From assembly GCA_023450745.1 (NCBI GenBank), contig JAEXGR010000048.1:1-64000 (forward strand): a DNA stretch of 64,000 nucleotides, written 5' to 3'. The stretch is from Synergistota bacterium (GTDB taxonomy: Bacteria > Synergistota > Synergistia > Synergistales > Synergistaceae). How positions within the stretch are numbered: the first letter of the stretch is position 1; each line of letters begins with the position of its first letter. The position numbers and the translations under genes were made by a program. This document shows, in pieces, positions 60,054 to 64,000 of this stretch. Below the pieces are notes generated by a model. That model worked only from the letters and a program-made list of their open reading frames with translations. It made no database searches and was not told the origin of the DNA.

Positions 60054-60491
60054 CTACAATTCTGAGGTGCAGTGCGGACAGCGCGTCGCCCGCTCGTCGA
60101 TCTCCGTAAAGCAGCGGGGGCAGAGGCGCGGCGGCTTCTCCGGCTTGGGCGCTTCGGGCCGCCGCAGCCGGTTTGCGAATTTGACGATCATGAAGATGGC
60201 CCACGCCTGAATGAGAAAATTGATCACGGTGTTGATAAAAAGACCGTAGGCGACGACGGGGATGTTCTGCGCCTGAGCTTCGGCGAGCGTCGCCGCCGGC
60301 GTGCCCGAAAGGTTGACGAAGAGGTTGGAAAAGTCGATGCCTCCCGCCAACAGTCCGATCGGCGGCATGAGAACGTCGTTGACGAGCGAGGTGACGATCT
60401 TCCCAAAGGCCGCGCCGATGATGACGCCGACCGCCATATCCATAACGTTGCCGCGCACCGCGAATTCTTTAAAGTCCTTGAGCCATGTCAT
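60054..60491 (-). CDS. mscL: Large-conductance mechanosensitive channel with zinc-ribbon tail
   Basis: A 145-aa channel that opens under membrane tension to release solutes. The N-terminus (MTWLKDFKEFAVRGNVMDMA) and pore helix VGVIIGAAFGKIVTSLVNDV are standard, with the second helix at about 77-100. Odd feature: the C-terminus adds CPRCFTEIDERATRCPHC, a zinc-ribbon motif, after a Pro/Lys linker. Some anaerobe MscL proteins have this. GGGAGGGG precedes the ATG. Single-gene unit. Confidence 0.93.
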   Translation of the reverse strand: MTWLKDFKEFAVRGNVMDMAVGVIIGAAFGKIVTSLVNDVLMPPIGLLAGGIDFSNLFVNLSGTPAATLAEAQAQNIPVVAYGLFINTVINFLIQAWAIFMIVKFANRLRRPEAPKPEKPPRLCPRCFTEIDERATRCPHCTSEL

Positions 60492-60612
60492 AAAAAACCC
60501 CTCCCGTAAAATAGAACGCTACGTAAACCTTCGTTATTTTACGATAAAAATTAGAGGCGCGCGATGAGAGGATAACGTATTTATGAAAAAGTATAGAAAT
60601 TTTTTACAAAAC

Positions 60613-60663
60613 AAAATCAGAACTATGTGTCGTTATCATGTGCCGCACATAGTTCTGATTTTT
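60613..60663. terminator. Strong hairpin terminator (bidirectional)
   Basis: A 17-base stem (AAAATCAGAACTATGTG with its complement) around a 16-base loop, flanked by T-rich tails on both strands. It terminates the BFD-like gene on the minus strand. Confidence 0.85.
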
Positions 60664-60678
60664 ATCTGGAGAAATATT

Positions 60679-61044
60679 TTAACAATTACACCCAGTACAG
60701 CCGCCGCAGGCGTCGGTGCGCGTACCGGAACAGCCCTCCGGCTTTGCCTTGGGCTGCGGCGTGTGGTGATGACAGCCGCCGCCCTCCGTCATCATCTCGT
60801 ATATCGGGAGGTAGGCGGAGACGATAGCCGCGACATTTTCACGGCAGCCGCGTCCCGAGGGATTGCGCGCCGCGCATTCGTTGTCCGTGCAGAGCGGCAC
60901 CGCCTTGGCCATCGCCTCATAGTCGTGAGCGCCCTCCATGATTGCGTTGAGGATCATATTCTTCGTCGTTCCTGTGACGGTACAGACGGGCGTGTCGGCC
61001 CGCGCGTCGCGCCAGAGGCTTTCCAAGTCTATCATGAACTTCAT
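60679..61044 (-). CDS. Cys-rich BFD-like [2Fe-2S] protein
   Basis: A 121-aa protein resembling the BFD-like (Fer2_BFD) iron-sulfur domain: CTVTGTTKNMILNAIMEGAH, then CTDNECAARNPSGRGCRENV and a helical end. The motif has Cys spacing unlike standard BFD. The C-terminus is His and Cys-rich (GGGCHHHTP, then CGGCTGCNC), as in metal-binding tails. The start was placed at MKFMIDLE (short spacing to AGGAGGGG); the ATG three codons later is possible. It lies 50 bases downstream of a MITE copy. Function unknown; metal or iron handling is plausible. Confidence 0.6.
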   Translation of the reverse strand: MKFMIDLESLWRDARADTPVCTVTGTTKNMILNAIMEGAHDYEAMAKAVPLCTDNECAARNPSGRGCRENVAAIVSAYLPIYEMMTEGGGCHHHTPQPKAKPEGCSGTRTDACGGCTGCNC

Positions 61045-61093
61045 TCCCCTCCTGTTTTTTGCTATATTATAGCCTATCGGCGTCGCGGTTGGC

Positions 61094-61287
61094 TTAAGGA
61101 GCCGCTGATTATATGCGCCGTTCGCGTCACGCAGCAGGCCCCGACCGTCGCTCCAACGTATCAATATACGCCTCCGCGCCGCTCTGAACCTGCTGCGTTT
61201 AGCGCTTGGCACATCTAATCAGCGGGACGTACGCTGGTTATTATTCCGGCTGATTTTCAATTAATCAGCTAATCAGCGTTTCCTTAA
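61094..61287. mobile_element. Miniature inverted-repeat element (MITE-like), copy 2
   Basis: 194 bp, near-identical along its length to 15508-15691, with the same TTAAGGAnCCGCTGATTA terminus. It has an inner ACGCAGCAGG/CCTGCTGCGT pair and a right end extended by a duplicated TAATCAGC word. It lies between the BFD-like gene and a GNAT gene. No transposase is encoded. Confidence 0.85.
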
Positions 61288-61332
61288 TAAAAATGGGGCC
61301 GGCCCACGGCAAAAAAGTAAAGAGAGGCAAAG

Positions 61333-61884
61333 ATGATGATCGAAACTGAGCGGCTTGTCATGAGAAAGATAACGGCGGCGGACTTTGAGGCCGTCTCCAG
61401 GATACTGGGGGATGCCGAGGTAATGTATGCTTGGGAACACGGCTTTTCCGAAGCGGAAGCGCGCCGGTGGCTCGGCGAAAATATTTCCCGGTACGAGAGC
61501 GACGGTTTCAGCTATCTTGCCGCCGTCGAGAAAACGAGCGGGGAAATAATCGGCTTCATCGGTCCGCTGATAGAGACTATCGAGGGACGCCGCCATATCG
61601 GCGTCGCCTATATATTAAAAAAAGAACGCTGGGGCGGCGGCTACGCCGCCGAAGGCACGCTGGCCTATGCCTTTGAGCGGCTGGGCGCGGAACGGGTGAT
61701 CGCCGAAATACGCCCGGAGAACGACGCCTCACGCCGCGTCGCCGAGCGCCTGGGCATGGAAATAGAGGGGCGCTTTATAAAACATTATCATGGAAAGGAG
61801 ATGCCCCATCTCATCTACGCCATATCGAAGGAAAAATGGACGGAAGCTTGCAATCCGCAGCCTCCGTCCGCGTCATCCGCTTAA
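61333..61884 (+). CDS. GNAT family acetyltransferase (RimJ-like)
   Basis: A 183-aa N-acetyltransferase. It begins MIETERLVMRKITAADFEAV, typical of the RimJ/RimL group. The acetyl-CoA loop is KERWGGGYAAEGTLAYAFE (near 97), followed by NDASRRVAERLGMEIEGRF. GAGAGG precedes the first ATG. It converges on the next acetyltransferase gene with a 4-base overlap of 3' ends. Substrate unknown. Confidence 0.88.
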   Translation: MMIETERLVMRKITAADFEAVSRILGDAEVMYAWEHGFSEAEARRWLGENISRYESDGFSYLAAVEKTSGEIIGFIGPLIETIEGRRHIGVAYILKKERWGGGYAAEGTLAYAFERLGAERVIAEIRPENDASRRVAERLGMEIEGRFIKHYHGKEMPHLIYAISKEKWTEACNPQPPSASSA

Positions 61885-62645
61885 ATATCTTCCGTCAGCG
61901 AGCAGATCGGCACCTTGTCGATCACCTTGAAGCCGTAGTTGATGTAGAAGGGCAGTCCCGCCTCCGTCGCGAGCAGCACGAGCGGCTTGCCCTTGTGCGC
62001 GAGCGCCGCCGTGAGTCCGTCCATCAGCCGCGCGGCAAAGCCGCGGCGGCGGTATTCCGGCAGAGTGGCGAAATAATAAAGCCCCACGGTGTTGGCTGTT
62101 TCATGGATGAGCGCCGTCGAAAGATATTTGCCCTCGTCGGATTCGACGGCAAAGGCCCTGTTCATCTCATATGCGGCAAGGTAGGCCCCGTAAGTCTTAT
62201 AAGAGGCAGCGGCCTCTCCCCCTTCGCCGCCAAAGGCGTACCAGGCGGCTTCTCCCCATTTTAGCGCGTCTTTTTCTGTGACGGCGGCAACGCCGTCCGG
62301 CAGGGAGCCGCTCTGCATATTTTCGGGAGGCAGATACATCGCGGTGTATATCCGGCGGCGCATCAATCCTTTGTCCTCGAATGCCTGCGCAAGGCTGTAG
62401 GGCGTCTGCGGCAGCCAGGGAGCGACGAAATCCGCGCGGCGGCCGCCGAAAAACGAAATTGCCGCCGCTACGTCGGCGTGTTCTGCGCCCTCGCCAAAGA
62501 TCGCGTAATTTTCGCCGGCGTATGGCTGCCCGCTTGCCGCGGCAAGCGACGGGGACTTGAATGAGAGCGTCGAGCCTCCCGGCGCGCCGCCGAGCATCGC
62601 CGCGAAAGAAAAAAAGTTTTCATCAAAAGCCTGTAATCTATCCAT
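61881..62645 (-). CDS. GNAT family acetyltransferase, 254 aa
   Basis: A two-part GNAT protein. The N-terminal half is poorly conserved, and the C-terminal half has the acetyl-CoA motif FATLPEYRRRGFAARLMDGL (near 193) with the terminal PFYINYGFKVIDKV. GAGAGG lies before the ATG. Its 3' end meets that of the other GNAT gene. Substrate unknown. Confidence 0.85.
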   Translation of the reverse strand: MDRLQAFDENFFSFAAMLGGAPGGSTLSFKSPSLAAASGQPYAGENYAIFGEGAEHADVAAAISFFGGRRADFVAPWLPQTPYSLAQAFEDKGLMRRRIYTAMYLPPENMQSGSLPDGVAAVTEKDALKWGEAAWYAFGGEGGEAAASYKTYGAYLAAYEMNRAFAVESDEGKYLSTALIHETANTVGLYYFATLPEYRRRGFAARLMDGLTAALAHKGKPLVLLATEAGLPFYINYGFKVIDKVPICSLTEDI

Positions 62646-62864
62646 AAAAAATACCTCTCTTGTCTATATTTCATCCTCTTATAATTAAATAGCTTAAGTC
62701 TAAAAACAACAAGCGCGGATTACAGATTTCGCGCAAAACGGCGGTTGGCGGGGCAAAATCAACGGGCGCGGTTTTCCGCCGGCCGCCAATACCCGGAGGC
62801 GTCGTCTTACCCTATAATTCTAACTGTTAACGGTCTTTGCCATGCCCAAGGGAGGAGAATACGG

Positions 62865-63299
62865 ATGAGAGAAAAAAAGGATAAAAAAATTACAGAGGGA
62901 GAGGGGTTTTCCCTTTCCCGGCAGGCGCCGCTTGAGATGTCGCTCGGAGCTTTGCTGGGAGCGGAAAATACGGTAAAACATGAGGTCTCTGAGGCGGGAG
63001 CGGCGGCCGAAAAAACTCCGCCCAAGCCGGCGTCGGAAAAAGCCGCTGGCGGAGCGAAGATCTCCAAGGTCGCCCTGCGGCGCGAGCGCGCGGGGCGCGG
63101 CGGCAAAACGGTGACGATCGTGTCGCTGCCGCAGGATTACCGCGGCGATCTGGCGGCGCTCGCGAAAGAGCTGCGCAAAGCTCTCGGCTGCGGCTCCACG
63201 ATGGAGGAGGGAAAGATCGTCCTCCAGGGCGACATTATGGAACGTGTAGAGGCCTGGTTCACGAAAAAAGGCGTGACGAGAGTGACGAAGAGTGGATAA
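62865..63299 (+). CDS. yciH: YciH / SUI1 (eIF1-like) translation factor
   Basis: A 144-aa protein with a SUI1 domain in its last 75 residues (RGGKTVTIVSLPQDYRGDLA, then LRKALGCGSTMEEGKIVLQG and RVEAWFTKKG), the eIF1-type fold. Bacterial YciH influences start-codon choice on leaderless or non-standard mRNA in vitro; its exact role is unsettled. A charged N-terminal extension of about 70 residues precedes the domain. GGGAGGAG lies before the ATG. A TATAAT at 62813-62818 may be its promoter -10. Confidence 0.88.
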   Translation: MREKKDKKITEGEGFSLSRQAPLEMSLGALLGAENTVKHEVSEAGAAAEKTPPKPASEKAAGGAKISKVALRRERAGRGGKTVTIVSLPQDYRGDLAALAKELRKALGCGSTMEEGKIVLQGDIMERVEAWFTKKGVTRVTKSG

Positions 63300-63353
63300 A
63301 AAGAGTTAAACTAATTTGACTTAAGTTGATTAAATAAAATTTATCTATAGATC

Positions 63354-63382
63354 TTGACTATGCTTGTATGATTGTATATAAT
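63354..63382 (+). promoter_or_regulatory. Promoter of the GntR gene at the window end
   Basis: TTGACT and a perfect TATAAT with 17 bases between. The spacer contains TTGTAT words (near 63364 and 63372) like those of FCD-type GntR operators, consistent with autoregulation. Start near 63389. Confidence 0.75.
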
Positions 63383-63415
63383 CGACAATGTACAGTTTGA
63401 AGGGAGAACTAAATA

Positions 63416-64000
63416 GTGGCGACTCAGGAGCTTTCATTTGAGAAAAAGAACAGCGGCTTACAGCATAAGAGCTTGGTGGAAAATATCGTTGAGGAGATTG
63501 AATCCAAGATCATCAGTGGCGAATTTAAACCTGGTATGCGTTTAATCGAACAAAACATGTGTGAGCAGATGAATGTCAGCCGTTCTCCGCTGAGAGAGGC
63601 TTTTCGTATTCTAGAAAATATGGGCTATCTTGTGAGCAACGCGAGAAAGGGCGTTTTCGTGAGCGAGCTGACATATAAAGACGCCGTAGACGTGTATACG
63701 ATAAGGGCAAACCTTGAAAGCTTGGCGATATACCTAGCGATAAAAAATAACGACAGTACATTGGCCGACCGCCTGACCCACATTAACGAGCAGATGCTTA
63801 TTTACGCTGAGAGCGGCGACGCATGGAACTATGCAAAGTATAACAGCAGTTTTCACGAGACGCTGATAAAGGCCTGCGACAATCAGAGGCTTATCAATAT
63901 GCTGGATATTTTCAGCAAGCAGACGAAACGCTACCGGGCGGGAGTAATGCTTTCCACGGGAAAGATGCAGGAATCGATAAAAAAACATGAGGAGCTGATC
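63416..64000 (+). CDS. GntR family (FCD-type) transcription regulator, 3' end missing
   Basis: A regulator cut by the right window edge, 195 codons seen. It starts at GTG, with GGGAG 9 bases upstream. The winged helix-turn-helix covers about residues 20-85, including EQNMCEQMNVSRSPLREAFR and ILENMGYL. The FCD domain follows (YTIRANLESLAIYLAI, then NSSFHETLIKACDNQRL). A paralogous type lies in the island (44127-44843). Target genes probably lie beyond the window. Confidence 0.92.
   Translation, partial: MATQELSFEKKNSGLQHKSLVENIVEEIESKIISGEFKPGMRLIEQNMCEQMNVSRSPLREAFRILENMGYLVSNARKGVFVSELTYKDAVDVYTIRANLESLAIYLAIKNNDSTLADRLTHINEQMLIYAESGDAWNYAKYNSSFHETLIKACDNQRLINMLDIFSKQTKRYRAGVMLSTGKMQESIKKHEELI

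Overview
The window looks like a chromosomal piece from a GC-rich, anaerobic, amino-acid- and peptide-fermenting bacterium, most likely a member of the Synergistota (Cloacibacillus or Synergistes type). This placement is inference. It rests on a complete six-gene Rnf complex, two TRAP transporters, a YfcC-family carrier, several amidohydrolases, an ETF-linked FAD oxidase, a superoxide reductase and the gene order dnaA-dnaN-recF-mnmG-dciA. There is no rRNA, no convincing tRNA, no CRISPR array and no transposase gene.

Layout. 1-9.1 kb: start of tuf (minus strand) with promoter and leader, a hypothetical gene, cstA, a half-size EamA protein, and the rnfCDGEAB operon closed by a strong terminator. 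9.1-14.6 kb: an orphan gene fragment, a TRAP operon (dctPQM) and a two-gene chromate transporter. 14.8-22.7 kb: a DUF2993 protein, a 184-bp miniature inverted-repeat element, and the replication origin with DnaA boxes on both sides of dnaA, followed by dnaN, recF, mnmG and dciA. 22.9-34.5 kb: superoxide reductase, a second DnaA-box-like cluster, an unassigned structured RNA, a cupin, a transporter/D-aminoacylase/M20 operon, a DUF362 ferredoxin-like protein, an internally duplicated membrane protein coupled to a 32-aa ORF, and a LuxR-type regulator with an SDR and an acetoacetate-decarboxylase-like gene.

35.2-47.5 kb is clearly AT-richer than its surroundings and reads as one catabolic island. 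etfB-etfA-glcD diverges from an operon of an M20 deacylase, an arginine-deiminase-like enzyme and a second TRAP system. A GntR regulator and two aminotransferases follow. The gene set fits import, deacylation and deimination of an acylated or guanidino compound, with transamination and ETF-linked oxidation of a 2-hydroxy acid. The substrate cannot be read from sequence. Left of the island lies decayed DNA carrying a duplicated hairpin and a dispersed repeat.

47.6-64 kb returns to GC-rich housekeeping: mntP, an AI-2E-family permease, ftsZ, a possible metallopeptidase gene with DnaA boxes at its promoter, small secreted proteins, yigZ, a HIT hydrolase, two SYLF-domain proteins, pstSCAB, mscL, a Cys-rich BFD-like protein, a second copy of the miniature element, two GNAT acetyltransferases, a YciH/SUI1 protein and the start of a GntR regulator cut by the window end.

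Candidates for undescribed biology: the island (35.2-47.5 kb), the structured RNA (about 23.68-23.90 kb), the miniature element (15.5 and 61.1 kb), the 32-aa ORF with the duplicated membrane protein (30.1-31.2 kb), and DnaA-box clusters away from oriC (23.5 and 50.9 kb).
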